Assembly (NCBI RefSeq): GCF_000020525.1
Contig: NC_011026.1
Location: 744,001-808,000, forward strand
Direction: 5' to 3'
DNA: 64,000 nt
Source of the DNA: Chloroherpeton thalassium ATCC 35110
GTDB lineage: Bacteria > Bacteroidota > Chlorobiia > Chlorobiales > Chloroherpetonaceae
In this document: positions 34,813 to 44,062 of the stretch, piece after piece
Layout: each line of letters starts with the position of its first letter
Numbering within the stretch: position 1 is the first letter of the stretch
The notes under the pieces: generated by a model
Databases searched by the model: none
Told to the model about the DNA's origin: nothing
What the model saw: only the letters and a program-made list of their open reading frames with translations
Program-made: the position numbers and the translations under genes

Positions 34813-36474
34813 TCATGGCACATCCACATTCTTTTCCAAACGGTGTTCCAAGTTCGCCACACGCCAAAGTAGCGAAAATGCCAGGCGAGAAATTTTTGTC
34901 AATTTTTCAAAATCGATTTTCTCGATGGTGTCCGTCGGCTGGTGATAATCATCGTGCAGTCCGGTGAAAAGAAACAGCGATGGAATGCCGTGTTTGGCAA
35001 AACTGTACTGATCACTTCGGTAATAAAACCGATTTGGATCGTCTTCCCGATTGAATGTATAATCAAGCTCGAGATTCACGCTTGCTTGATTCGCTTCGCG
35101 AAGCAGGCGGTCATATTCCAAGCTGATTTTATCCGAACCGATTGCATACACATAATCAGTTTCGCCCGATGCTTCATGTTTTCTGTCGGAACGGCCAACC
35201 ATATCCAAATTCACATCCGCGACAATATTTTCCAATGGAAACATTGGTTTAGACACAAAATGCTTTGAACCCAACAAGCCTTTTTCTTCACCCGAAAAAA
35301 GCATAAAAATAATGCTGCGACGCGGTTTTATGCCGTTTCGAGCAAAGGCTTCGGCAAGCGAAAGCACTGCGGCTGAACCGGAGCCATTATCATCAGCGCC
35401 ATTATAAATATTGCCGCGCCGATCAATGCCAAGATGGTCGTAATGCCCACAAACCACAACGGCTTCATCTTTTTCCTCGCAGCCTTCTATCATGGCGCAA
35501 ACATTTTCCGTCTTTAATATTTCTTTTTGAATATCAATCACAATGTTTGCTCGTGTGTTTTCAATTTGAAATGAAAGCGGTTTTCCCGTTCGATCGATTT
35601 CCGCTTGAAGTTCATCCAGTTTTTTTCCAGAAGCGACAAGCAAACTATTGGCAATTTCAGTGGAAATGTAAATAGAGGGCGGCAAGGGAGAAGCCAGAAA
35701 TTCATCGTCGGGGGCTGCTGTTGCAAGATTCACGGAGCTTTGTGTGATGTAGCTTGCGAAGGCTTCAGCTTGTTCTTTCACGGGCGGCATGGGCGGTTGA
35801 TCGGAAACAATCAGAAGCGCCTTGACCCCCGCATCGATCGCCGCTGCACGCTTTTCGCTGTTTCTGCTCCAGCGAGTCGGATTTACGCCATTAAAAATGC
35901 TACTCGAATCGTTGCGCTGCGGCTCGCCGTGCATCACCAGCACGATTTTTCCTTCAACATCCATATTTTTATAATCGGAATAGTCATACTCGCTCTCGTC
36001 ATGAATGCCATAACCCAAAAAAACAACCTCGCCAGAAAGCGTATCGGAAGCAGAAAATCGTCTCGGAAAAAAGTAAAAATCTTGAAGAAAACCGTCCCAA
36101 ACTGCTGTTGGCTCAGCGCTTTGCGCATCGTTCGTCTGCGAATACACCAGAATTTTATTTTCAATACCCACGCACGACTGGCAAACCGAAAATTCCTGAA
36201 AATACGAGCCGTCTTTTCCCAGAGCTTTCAAACCCAATCGTTTGAAATTTGAGGCAATATATTCGGCGGCAATTTTTTGACCGTGCAAACCAGTTTCTCG
36301 GCCTTCGAGCGCATCGCTGGCAAGAAAGTGAAGATGGGCGCTCAAAAGGGACGCATCCAGCAGCGCATAGCCTTTCTGTTCGGTTGCCGAAGCCTTGGGA
36401 TTTTTGCGTGCGCCCGCGTCGGGGGAAAGCAAAAAGAAAAGAATTGCGATGAACAGAATTTTGGAGAGTCGCAT
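34813..36474 (-). CDS. secreted M28-family zinc peptidase with PA domain
   Basis: I start at 36474 (MRLSKILFIAILFFLLSPDAGA, a clean signal peptide) instead of the in-frame codon at 36600, which would overlap the upstream symporter. The 553-residue product has a protease-associated (PA) insert (about 110-260) and a co-catalytic two-zinc peptidase core: CGHYDHLGID, YNGADDNGSGSA, FSGEEKGLLGS, DVNLDMVGRSD and GLHDDYHQPTDT supply the expected His/Asp/Glu ligands and general base. M28 enzymes of this type are aminopeptidases or glutamate carboxypeptidase-like. It follows the symporter gene by 23 nt and is likely co-transcribed: external peptide breakdown beside amino-acid uptake. Confidence 0.92.
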   Translation of the reverse strand: MRLSKILFIAILFFLLSPDAGARKNPKASATEQKGYALLDASLLSAHLHFLASDALEGRETGLHGQKIAAEYIASNFKRLGLKALGKDGSYFQEFSVCQSCVGIENKILVYSQTNDAQSAEPTAVWDGFLQDFYFFPRRFSASDTLSGEVVFLGYGIHDESEYDYSDYKNMDVEGKIVLVMHGEPQRNDSSSIFNGVNPTRWSRNSEKRAAAIDAGVKALLIVSDQPPMPPVKEQAEAFASYITQSSVNLATAAPDDEFLASPLPPSIYISTEIANSLLVASGKKLDELQAEIDRTGKPLSFQIENTRANIVIDIQKEILKTENVCAMIEGCEEKDEAVVVCGHYDHLGIDRRGNIYNGADDNGSGSAAVLSLAEAFARNGIKPRRSIIFMLFSGEEKGLLGSKHFVSKPMFPLENIVADVNLDMVGRSDRKHEASGETDYVYAIGSDKISLEYDRLLREANQASVNLELDYTFNREDDPNRFYYRSDQYSFAKHGIPSLFLFTGLHDDYHQPTDTIEKIDFEKLTKISRLAFSLLWRVANLEHRLEKNVDVP

Positions 36475-36497
36475 AAGCTTTCGGTTGAAAATTTTTT

Positions 36498-37721
36498 TTA
36501 GGGAGTTGAGGGATTCTTGGACAAAAAACGCGAGACCACCGCTGCGCCGACCGCGTCGCCCCAAACATTTGTGGCCGTGCGGAATCTGTCCAAAAACCAA
36601 TCAACGGCGAGCAAGAGGCCGACGCCTTCGAGCGGCAAATGAACCGCCTGAAGCACAATCACCATTGTGACGAGGCCGGCTTCGGGAATGCCCGCCGCGC
36701 CAATGGCAGCCAGCGTGGCCGTAATGAAAATAATCGCTTGCGCGCCAAAGCTCATATCGATGCCGTAAGCTTGCGCAATAAACATGACGGCGGCGGCTTC
36801 GTAGAGCGCCGTGCCGTCCATATTAACCGTGCTGCCAAGCGGGATTGTAAATTCCACCGCGCGCTCGTCGATACCATTTTCGCGCGTACATTCCATCGTG
36901 AGCGGCAAAGTGGCCGACGAACTTGCCGTGCCAAACGCCGTGAGCAGCGCACGCATCATATTTGCCAAATAGCCGCAGCCTTGCTTTCCGATAAAAATTA
37001 AAATCAGACAAAGCACCATAAAATGAATAGTTAGGCCAGATAAAACCGTGACCACATGCAATCCAACTGCCTGAATTTGATTCCAAAAAGCTTCACCGCC
37101 GCCCGCTTCGCCCATGCGACTGGACACCAACGCAAAAATACCGACCGGCGCAAAATACATAAGCCACACCACCATTTTCATCAACGCATCATTGACCGTG
37201 TGGAACAACGCCAAAACCTGACGGCCTTTGTCACCAAGCGTGGTGAGCGCGGCGGAAAAAACAATGGAAAAAAGAATGATGGGCAAAAGCTGCGTCTCGG
37301 ACGCCGACGCGACAATATTCGGCGAGACAAGCGAAAGCAAAATGTCGGAAATTCCGGTGTTTTCTTTTCCCACAATTTTATCAGGAATTGCGCCGCCGGA
37401 AATGTCAAGCCCGACGCCAGGCTGAATCAAATTTACCATCACCAAGCCAATGAACACGGCAATGCCTGTGGTTATCGTGTAGTAAGCGAGCGTTAGGCCA
37501 CCGATTTTTCCCAATTTTCGAACATCGCCCATCGAGCCAACACCGCTCACAACCGCAGCCACAATCAGCGGGACAATCAACATTTTCAGGCCATTTAAAA
37601 ACATTTTTCCCAGCCACGCAACTTCCGTCATCGCTTCGCCAAAATACCATCCGGTTATTAGGCCGAAAAGAACGCCCAGAACAATGAAATAGAGTAAAAA
37701 AACAGCGGCTTTATGAGACAT
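36498..37721 (-). CDS. dicarboxylate/amino acid:cation symporter (GltP/DctA family)
   Basis: A 407-residue DAACS-family transporter with eight membrane helices and two re-entrant hairpins. The serine-rich motif AFGTASSSATLPLTMEC and the NMDGTALYEAAAV motif, which form the substrate and Na+ sites in GltPh-like proteins, are intact. It imports glutamate, aspartate or C4-dicarboxylates with Na+ or H+; the sequence alone does not decide which. The M28 peptidase gene follows at 23 nt. Confidence 0.93.
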   Translation of the reverse strand: MSHKAAVFLLYFIVLGVLFGLITGWYFGEAMTEVAWLGKMFLNGLKMLIVPLIVAAVVSGVGSMGDVRKLGKIGGLTLAYYTITTGIAVFIGLVMVNLIQPGVGLDISGGAIPDKIVGKENTGISDILLSLVSPNIVASASETQLLPIILFSIVFSAALTTLGDKGRQVLALFHTVNDALMKMVVWLMYFAPVGIFALVSSRMGEAGGGEAFWNQIQAVGLHVVTVLSGLTIHFMVLCLILIFIGKQGCGYLANMMRALLTAFGTASSSATLPLTMECTRENGIDERAVEFTIPLGSTVNMDGTALYEAAAVMFIAQAYGIDMSFGAQAIIFITATLAAIGAAGIPEAGLVTMVIVLQAVHLPLEGVGLLLAVDWFLDRFRTATNVWGDAVGAAVVSRFLSKNPSTP

Positions 37722-38005
37722 GAAAAACTCCTTACCAAAAAAAGCGTTAACCGAGCCTTGTTGATTTTTGACTCGGCCATTTCACAAAATTGATTTGAAT
37801 CAAAATAGGGGAAATATAAAACTTATAAAACGCACCTCGTGCAACCTCCTTAGGGAAAAGCGGCTCGGCTTTATTGAAATGAACGGGTTGCAAAATTTTT
37901 AAAAGAGATGCCGCCAACAAAAATTCTTTTAAACCTCCGTTGCTCGCCAAATGTCTTTATCGATGTTAGGGCTCAAGTTTGGATGAAAACTCAATTACCA
38001 GAACA

Positions 38006-38392
38006 ATGAATATGAAATCTGCCAGACCCTTCGTTACAGCAACCGTTACGATGAGCTTTGTGATTCTTTCTATTACCGGTGTGCTCATGACCTTTCATGT
38101 TTTTCCAAGAGAGCAAACGCACATGCTCAAAGGCATACATGAATGGTTGGGTTACCTTTTCATCATCGGTGCTGGATTTCACTTGTACTTTAACTGGTCT
38201 GCCATTCTTGGCTATTTCAAACAACGACACAATCAGTTGCAATGGCTCGTAGCCGGATTGGTTTGTATTGCCTTATCAATTGGCGCTTTTGTGTTCAATC
38301 CTGATTCGAAGCGAGGCCAAGGAGAAGGCAGACATCGTGCGCAATTCGAGAATTTCGAACGGCATCATTCATCTGACTTACCAAAAAACTAA
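38006..38392 (+). CDS. DUF4405-type membrane protein (cytochrome b-like)
   Basis: The start is uncertain: ATG at 38006 or 38012 seems better than 37979. The ~128-residue protein has three membrane helices (FVTATVTMSFVILSITGVLM, LGYLFIIGAGFHLYFNW and LVAGLVCIALSIGAFVF) with histidines H at the HEWLGYL and GAGFHLYFN positions that match the haem-ligand pattern seen in DUF4405 and FrhB-type cytochrome b domains. The last 30 residues are charged and His-rich (RHRAQFENFERHHSSD). It precedes a lipoprotein gene by 12 nt. Confidence 0.75.
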   Translation: MNMKSARPFVTATVTMSFVILSITGVLMTFHVFPREQTHMLKGIHEWLGYLFIIGAGFHLYFNWSAILGYFKQRHNQLQWLVAGLVCIALSIGAFVFNPDSKRGQGEGRHRAQFENFERHHSSDLPKN

Positions 38393-38404
38393 ACATGACA
38401 CAGC

Positions 38405-39286
38405 ATGACGATTCACAAAATCTTCGGTGCGCTGGCGCTTGTGGCCATAGGTTCCGGGTGCAGTGGCACAGAACTGATTCAAAGCAGCCGAACGGCGGAC
38501 AGCGTTGCCATCGATGGAAACGACGCTGAATGGCGAACACACATGAAATATTTTGAGGACGAAAAAATTGCCGTCGGTGTGAAGCACGACGACGAGAACC
38601 TCTATGTGTGCATTGGAACACAAGACAAAAGCACCAGCCAGCAATTGACGAGAACCGGCTTAACCGTTTGGTTCGATGCAGAGGGCGGCTCAAATGAAGC
38701 CTTCGGTGTTCATTTTCCCGTAGGTCAGCAAGGCGGCATGATGCCACCACAAGGCCAAATGCCAGATAGAAGCACAGAAAAACAAAGCAGCAGCACCTCG
38801 TCGATGGACAAACCGCTGGAGCGCAAATTCGCCAAGCAACAGCAAGATGAATTGGAGCTTTACACTTGCTCAGACGATCAAAAAGATACGCTGCGAATCA
38901 ACTTCAAAGACTTGAAAGGAATCAAAGTCTGCACGGGAGAAGCCAAAGGCGCATTCGTTTATGAACTTCAAGTTCCGCTTCAACAAAGTGAAGCCCACCC
39001 TTATGCCATCGGCAGCGATGGAAAAAACCCGATTGGAATTGGAATCATAACGGATGAACAACCCGAAATGCCAAGTGGCGGCATGGGCGGCTCTGGCGGC
39101 GGCATGGGTGGCCCTGGTGGCGGCATGGGCGCGCCTCCGAGCGGCGGCATGGGGGGGGCACCACCAAGTGGTGGCATGGGCGGCCCTGGTGGCGGCATGG
39201 GTGGCCCTGGTGGCGGTGGAAGACCTGGCCAAATGCAAGAAGATTCAGTTGAGATCGAGCTTTGGCTAACCGCAGAGCTGAAATAA
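38405..39286 (+). CDS. lipoprotein with CBM9-like domain and Gly/Met-rich repeats
   Basis: A 293-residue protein. The N-terminus (MTIHKIFGALALVAIGSGCSG) ends in a lipobox, so it is probably a lipoprotein. Residues about 33-110 (SVAIDGNDAEWRTHMKYFED to GLTVWFDAEGG) resemble the CBM9-like/DOMON-related domain found in sugar- or haem-binding secreted proteins. A linker of PPQGQMPDRSTEKQSS follows, then a second beta region, and residues about 222-276 are GGMGGPGGGMG-type repeats. The final segment (DSVEIELWLTAELK) completes the fold, so the repeats sit as an inserted loop. It follows a putative cytochrome b gene and is closed by a terminator. Function unknown. Confidence 0.8.
   Translation: MTIHKIFGALALVAIGSGCSGTELIQSSRTADSVAIDGNDAEWRTHMKYFEDEKIAVGVKHDDENLYVCIGTQDKSTSQQLTRTGLTVWFDAEGGSNEAFGVHFPVGQQGGMMPPQGQMPDRSTEKQSSSTSSMDKPLERKFAKQQQDELELYTCSDDQKDTLRINFKDLKGIKVCTGEAKGAFVYELQVPLQQSEAHPYAIGSDGKNPIGIGIITDEQPEMPSGGMGGSGGGMGGPGGGMGAPPSGGMGGAPPSGGMGGPGGGMGGPGGGGRPGQMQEDSVEIELWLTAELK
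39074..39232 (+). repeat. in-frame GGCGGCATGGGT-type minisatellite
   Basis: The DNA coding the Gly/Met-rich loop of the lipoprotein consists of imperfect 9-18-bp repeats of GGCGGCATGGGTGGCCCT. Length variation by slippage would keep the frame when in multiples of three; there is a run of eight G at about 39150-39157 that could slip out of frame. Confidence 0.8.
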
Positions 39287-39319
39287 CTTTATTTTTTTGA
39301 TAGACTGGCCGAACGAAAG

Positions 39320-39351
39320 AAGCCGCTTCATTTTTCGAAGCGGCTTTTTTT
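39320..39351 (+). terminator. rho-independent terminator of the lipoprotein operon
   Basis: AAGCCGCTTC and GAAGCGGCTT form a perfect 10-bp stem with a 7-nt loop, followed by TTTTT. Confidence 0.92.
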
Positions 39352-39404
39352 ATGCGATTTGAATCGCTAACACACCAAGCAGACTCGCACTACCGCGCGA
39401 TTCA

Positions 39405-40025
39405 CTACCGCGCGATTATCCAATGAGAAACCTCTGACTTTTGTAAAAAATATGGAAGCTCTTTATAAGTTTGCCCTGTTTGCAATTTATTTTCCGATAT
39501 GACTGCCAAACCCACAATATTTCGATAGGATTTCTTGAGGTCTACAGAGAGCATCGACATGCTCCAGTTTCCGGTAAAATCATCCCCATATCTCATTGAC
39601 TCGCCAGCGCACCACCATTCTTCGCCACCCGACACTTTTAGCAATATCGATAGGTAATCACCTTTTTTCAAGCCTGACGCCAAACCCGTTGCTGTGAAAA
39701 AGCCCTTATTTCCTTCCGTATAATCATACCGAATTATACTTTGATTTTGCGGCTTCTCTATTGTGACACGACGGCTGAGCTGACTTACCGATTGCGCCAA
39801 AGACTTCATGTTTTCTTCCATTGCAGGGAGACGATTTGCCCACATTTGGAAATCATCGTATCGCGCTTTTAGAATATCCACTTCTTTCCGAAGCTGCGCC
39901 ACCTCCTCCTGATACTTCATCGGCGCTCCAACAAAATAGGAGATTACCGCAAACAGAACACTGCCAATAATAGCGCCAAGAGCGCCAATCATAATCTCGC
40001 GAGAAAAACTGCTGCCGTTCGACAT
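39405..40025 (-). CDS. hypothetical single-pass membrane protein with coiled coil
   Basis: A 206-residue protein not recognised. One membrane helix (about 11-31, IGALGAIIGSVLFAVISYFVG) follows a short N-terminus; residues 35-95 form a coiled coil (YQEEVAQLRKEVDILKARYD, ENMKSLAQSVSQLSRRV). The rest looks like a compact beta domain that could lie outside or inside the cell. The gene is isolated from its neighbours by over 100 bp on each side. A tandem 15-nt duplication covers its stop codon, so the present C-terminus may be recent. Confidence 0.6.
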   Translation of the reverse strand: MSNGSSFSREIMIGALGAIIGSVLFAVISYFVGAPMKYQEEVAQLRKEVDILKARYDDFQMWANRLPAMEENMKSLAQSVSQLSRRVTIEKPQNQSIIRYDYTEGNKGFFTATGLASGLKKGDYLSILLKVSGGEEWWCAGESMRYGDDFTGNWSMSMLSVDLKKSYRNIVGLAVISENKLQTGQTYKELPYFLQKSEVSHWIIAR

Positions 40026-40243
40026 TTTAATTTTCCTTTCTCTGAGTTCTTTATTTCAAAATTAGCCGTGTCTGCGATGTTTCTGCCTAACGCTTATCTA
40101 AAACAAAGAACAACGCGATTTAATCATCTAACCATTTTGAACAGATCATGCTGAAATCACAACTATGGAATTTTGAATGACGAGATCTGGAGGATCGATT
40201 TGCGCAAGGCAAAAATCAATTTCAAACTAACGTTTAAAATCTG

Positions 40244-40288
40244 AAAAAAAAAGCAGCAACGCATGTAGGCCTTGCTGCTTTTTTTTTT
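40244..40288 (-). terminator. rho-independent terminator of the fab operon
   Basis: AAAAGCAGCAA and TTGCTGCTTTT pair around an 11-nt loop; T-run on the minus strand after the stem, about 20 nt past the fabG stop. Confidence 0.9.
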
Positions 40289-40308
40289 GAGAAAAGAAGT
40301 TATCCGCG

Positions 40309-41058
40309 TTACATCGCCATGCCGCCGTCTACGCGGAGCGTTTCGCCAGTGATGTAATCCGAAAGTGGACTGGCGAAAAAGAGCACAGCATTAGCCACGT
40401 CTTCGGATTTGCCAGCGCGTTTTAGCGGAATTGCTTCGGCATATTCTTTGCGTTGCGCTTCTGGCAAGGCTGAAGTCATCTCGGTTTCGATCCAGCCGGG
40501 AGCAATCGCATTGACCAAAATGTTGCGCGAGGCGAACTCTTTCGCGATGGATTTGGTGAAGCCGATAATGCCCGCTTTGGACGCGGCGTAGTTGGCCTGC
40601 CCTGCATTTCCACTTAGGCCGATAATCGAGGTGATGTTGATGATTCTTCCAGCGCGCTTCGACATCATCGGACGCGCAGCAGCTTTCGTGTAATTGAAAA
40701 CGCTTTTCAAGTTGCTTGAAAGCACATCGTCCCAATGCGCTTCCGACATTCTGAGCAGCAATGTGTCGCGCGTGATGCCTGCATTATTGACGAGAATATC
40801 CAATCCGCCAAGCGATTTCGTGACTTCATCAATGGTGGTTTGCGCTTCGGAAAAGCTGGCCGCATCGGCGCAAATCGCGAGCGCCCGAACGCCCATCGCT
40901 TCAAGTTCAGTTTTAAGCGCGAGGGCTTTTTCCTCTGATGATTTATAAGTGAAAGCGACGTCGCTACCAGCGCCGGCAAGCGCAATGGCGATTGCTTTGC
41001 CAATGCCGCGTGTCGCGCCGGTCACGAGAGAAATTTTTCCTTTTAAGTTGATCTCCAT
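40309..41058 (-). CDS. fabG: 3-oxoacyl-[acyl-carrier-protein] reductase
   Basis: A 249-residue short-chain dehydrogenase that reduces 3-oxoacyl-ACP with NADPH in fatty-acid elongation. The cofactor motif TGATRGIGKA is at residues 14-23, NNAGITRD near 90, and the catalytic S...Y...K set lies in NITSIIGLSGNAGQANYAASK. The end VDGGMAM is typical of FabG. It is the last gene of fabH-fabD-fabG, 17 nt after fabD. acpP is not found next to it in this window. Confidence 0.96.
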   Translation of the reverse strand: MEINLKGKISLVTGATRGIGKAIAIALAGAGSDVAFTYKSSEEKALALKTELEAMGVRALAICADAASFSEAQTTIDEVTKSLGGLDILVNNAGITRDTLLLRMSEAHWDDVLSSNLKSVFNYTKAAARPMMSKRAGRIINITSIIGLSGNAGQANYAASKAGIIGFTKSIAKEFASRNILVNAIAPGWIETEMTSALPEAQRKEYAEAIPLKRAGKSEDVANAVLFFASPLSDYITGETLRVDGGMAM

Positions 41059-41075
41059 TTTAAAATTATTTTTAG

Positions 41076-41999
41076 CTATGAGGAACTAACCGTTAGTAAG
41101 TTAGCCATATCTTCTGCCGTATCAACACCGGAAAGTTTGGCGCTGCGGTCAATGCGCTTGATTAAGCCTTGCAACACTTTTTGAGGCCCGACTTCCAAGA
41201 ATTCGCGTACACCACCGGCCACCATGTGCATGATGGATTGCTGCCACAAAACAGGGCTGGTGAGCTGATGAATTAAATTTTCGCGAATCTCATCCGCATC
41301 GGTAACGGGCTTTGCCACCGTGTTCATACAAACAGGAATTTCTGCGCGCTTGATTTCAATGTTGGCAAGCGCTTCAGCGAGTTCTTTTTCCGCCGGTTTC
41401 ATCAAAGCTGAATGAAACGCGCCTGAAACCACCAGCTCTTTGGCCAATTTAGAGCCTTTTGCTTTTGCAATTTCAACGGCTTTTTTTATCGCTTCTACTT
41501 CCCCCGAAATAACAACCTGCCCTGGAGAATTAAAATTAGCGGCTTGAACCGTGCCAAACGTGTTTGCCTCAGAAAGGACATCTTCCAGAACTTTTTCATC
41601 AAGACCGATGATTGCCGCCATTGAACCCGGATTGGTTTCGCCGGCCTTTTGCATCAGCTCGCCGCGTTTGGCCACAATGCGCACGGCATCTTCAAAAGCA
41701 ATCGATTTGGAAAAACAAAGTGCACTGTACTCGCCAAGGCTGTGTCCGGCGGTCATGACCACATCCGATTCGTCAAGAAAATGAGCTGCCATCATGCTAT
41801 GAAGAAAAATGGCAAGCTGTGTGTAGCGGGTTTGCCTAAGCGCCTCTTCACTTCCGTCAAACATGATGTCGGAAATTGAATATCCAACAATTTGATTGGC
41901 TTTCTCAACCAGTTCCTGACATTCAGGATAGCGCTCGCAAATATCTTTGGCCATGCCTTTGTATTGCGAACCTTGCCCGGGAAAAACAAGTGCTTTCAT
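41076..41999 (-). CDS. fabD: malonyl-CoA:ACP transacylase
   Basis: A 307-residue enzyme that loads malonyl groups onto acyl carrier protein. FPGQGSQ is at residues 6-12, the nucleophile S87 lies in [11 protein letters not shown], and the malonyl-binding arginine and catalytic histidine regions ([21 protein letters not shown]) are present. It sits between fabH (140 bp upstream) and fabG (17 bp downstream). Confidence 0.96.
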   Translation of the reverse strand: MKALVFPGQGSQYKGMAKDICERYPECQELVEKANQIVGYSISDIMFDGSEEALRQTRYTQLAIFLHSMMAAHFLDESDVVMTAGHSLGEYSALCFSKSIAFEDAVRIVAKRGELMQKAGETNPGSMAAIIGLDEKVLEDVLSEANTFGTVQAANFNSPGQVVISGEVEAIKKAVEIAKAKGSKLAKELVVSGAFHSALMKPAEKELAEALANIEIKRAEIPVCMNTVAKPVTDADEIRENLIHQLTSPVLWQQSIMHMVAGGVREFLEVGPQKVLQGLIKRIDRSAKLSGVDTAEDMANLLTVSSS

Positions 42000-42139
42000 A
42001 GGCCCGAAAATTTAAATTGAAAGAAACATATTAGTACAACAAAAAAAATTGAACGGCCTTTGCTCAAAACAACCAGCAAAGCGCCGTTATCGATTTTGCA
42101 TGTATGCAAAAAAACTCGCTCGATAGGTTTTGCGACAAA

Positions 42140-43126
42140 CTATTGCCACTTCACATAAATGCCGCCCCAAGTGTAGCCAGCGCCAAAGCTCACAAAAATG
42201 AGATTATCACCCGATTTGAGCTTGCCTGATTCATCAAGTTCGGCGAGACAGAGCGGAATGGTAGCTGCCGTGGTGTTGCCATAACGGTCAATATTAATTC
42301 CAACCTTATCCATGCTGATGTTCATGCGCTCAGCTGTGGCCATAATGATTCGGTGATTGGCCTGATGCGGAATAAGATATGTAATATCATCGGCGCTGAG
42401 ATTGTTGCGACGCATCATCTCGACGGCAGAATTAGCCATTTCTGTTACCGCCGATTTGAAAACGACGCGTCCATCTTGACGAATGGCGTGCATTTTTTTG
42501 TCGACGGTCTCGTGTGACGGTGGCCGAAGGCTTCCGCCAGCGAGCATATATAAATGATCTTTGCCATTCGCGCCATCAGCATAAAGTTTGGCGTCCAACA
42601 CGCCATAGCCGTCTTTTGCTGGCTCCAGCAAGACACCACCGGCGCCATCACCAAAAAGAACCGCCGTGTTTCGGTCAGTGAAATCCGTAATGGCAGACAT
42701 TTTGTCAGCACCCAACACCAAAACTTTCTTGTGCATCCCCGACTCAATAAACTGCGAGCCAACGACCAGCGAGTATAAAAATCCCGAACATGCCGCTGAA
42801 AGATCAAATGCCCAGGCGTTTTTTGCACCAATCATGCCTTGCACCAAACAGCCTGCCGCTGGAAAAATGGTGTCAGGCGTAACGGTGCCAATAATAATCA
42901 GGTCAATTTCTTCGGCGCTAATGCCTCTTTTTTCAAGAATTTGCTTTGAGACCTCTGCGCACATGTAGGCGGTTGCCTTATCAGGATCTTTTAAAATCCG
43001 GCGCTCTTGAATACCAGTTCGCGTGCGAATCCATTCGTCATTGGTATCCAGTATCTTTTCGAGATCAAAATTGGTTAGTTTATCCGGAGGTGTATACTTT
43101 GCGGTTGCGGTAATAGCAGCTTTCAT
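42140..43126 (-). CDS. fabH: 3-oxoacyl-ACP synthase III
   Basis: I use the ATG at 43126 ([19 protein letters not shown]); three extra codons upstream are possible. The 328-residue thiolase-fold enzyme starts fatty-acid synthesis by condensing acetyl-CoA with malonyl-ACP. The triad is complete: C113 in [14 protein letters not shown], His in [10 protein letters not shown] and Asn in [12 protein letters not shown]. It is the first gene of fabH-fabD-fabG; plsX, often upstream, is not present here. Confidence 0.96.
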   Translation of the reverse strand: MKAAITATAKYTPPDKLTNFDLEKILDTNDEWIRTRTGIQERRILKDPDKATAYMCAEVSKQILEKRGISAEEIDLIIIGTVTPDTIFPAAGCLVQGMIGAKNAWAFDLSAACSGFLYSLVVGSQFIESGMHKKVLVLGADKMSAITDFTDRNTAVLFGDGAGGVLLEPAKDGYGVLDAKLYADGANGKDHLYMLAGGSLRPPSHETVDKKMHAIRQDGRVVFKSAVTEMANSAVEMMRRNNLSADDITYLIPHQANHRIIMATAERMNISMDKVGINIDRYGNTTAATIPLCLAELDESGKLKSGDNLIFVSFGAGYTWGGIYVKWQ

Positions 43127-43135
43127 TACACACAA

Positions 43136-43509
43136 AAAGGTTTTTTACTTTGTTTGCCCGATTTTAGCCAAAGCTTCAACGCGGGTTGTCATTAACTAAA
43201 AATCAACCGCACGGTTGATGTTTCAACATAGAGAGAAAATATGAGAATCCAAAGGAAACAACCGCATCCCGACTAATTTTGTCTCGCGCTGCTTTCGGAT
43301 GGCAAGTCATTTTTTCACAATGGCTTGCAGCCACATCTGATACGAGTTGCAACAAAGCCGCCTTAAAAACTCACTCAGGCAGAGATATGATTTACTGAGA
43401 AATGGAATGAACAAATTTTAAAATTGTGAGGCGTTATTTGATAAAAAGATTTTGGGGTTTTTTATCAACGCATAAAACTTTGGAAATTGCCTCGAATTTG
43501 ATAAGACGA
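43136..43509. other. intergenic region, no gene recognised
   Basis: About 375 bp between the small-GTPase operon end and fabH. It must hold the fabH promoter. No clear terminator for the GTPase gene, RNA gene or repeat is seen. Confidence 0.4.
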
Positions 43510-44061
43510 TCATGAAAAATTAATATTTTCTTTTTTCATAATCTCATTCATTAAGGCAATTAAAACGTTTTTAACTTGTTCTTTTTCCGTCGCTTGGCAG
43601 GGAATAATAACTTCATCATTCAAATTCAGCAACATTTGAATATCTTCAAAACTAATAGCGTTCTCTAAGTCGAGTTTCGTTACCGCCACCACGGAAGGAA
43701 GATTAAATTTTGCGCTGAAATAATCATAAATTGATAGCGTTTCAAGAATACTTTCCTCACTCGAACTATCCACCAGAAAAATAACCCCAATAGCCTTCAC
43801 CGCTAACGCATCCCAAACAAAATTAAACCTGGCCTGGCCTGGCGTCCCATAAATATTTAGAACATACTCATCATCAATTGTCAACCTGCCATAATCAAAA
43901 GCGACTGTCGTCATTTTTTTTATTTTTTGAACTTTGGCTTCGCTGACAGGGGCTTCCGTGGAAATCGGTTCTATTTCGCTAATTGCTTTTACAAATGTTG
44001 TTTTACCAGAATTGACCGCTCCAGTAATAATGAGCTTAAAATATTTTTTACTTAAGTCCAA
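43510..44061 (-). CDS. small Ras-like GTPase (CvnD/MglA-type)
   Basis: A 183-residue single-domain GTPase. G1 is GAVNSGKTT (residues 14-22), the switch region reads TTVAFDYGRL, G3 is YGTPGQARF (71-79), and G4 is TKLD (128-131). The GTPGQ G3 motif, in place of DxxGQ, is typical of the bacterial CvnD/conservon and related roadblock-associated GTPases. Such GTPases switch polarity or signalling states with a roadblock partner (MglA with MglB in gliding bacteria). The gene follows the unknown 234-residue gene with a 1-nt gap and belongs to the roadblock-CZB operon. Confidence 0.9.
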   Translation of the reverse strand: MDLSKKYFKLIITGAVNSGKTTFVKAISEIEPISTEAPVSEAKVQKIKKMTTVAFDYGRLTIDDEYVLNIYGTPGQARFNFVWDALAVKAIGVIFLVDSSSEESILETLSIYDYFSAKFNLPSVVAVTKLDLENAISFEDIQMLLNLNDEVIIPCQATEKEQVKNVLIALMNEIMKKENINFS

Positions 44062-44062
44062 T

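Noticed and set aside
37747-37950. 67-codon minus-strand frame upstream of the symporter
   Set aside because: No recognisable family or ribosome site; probably promoter region.
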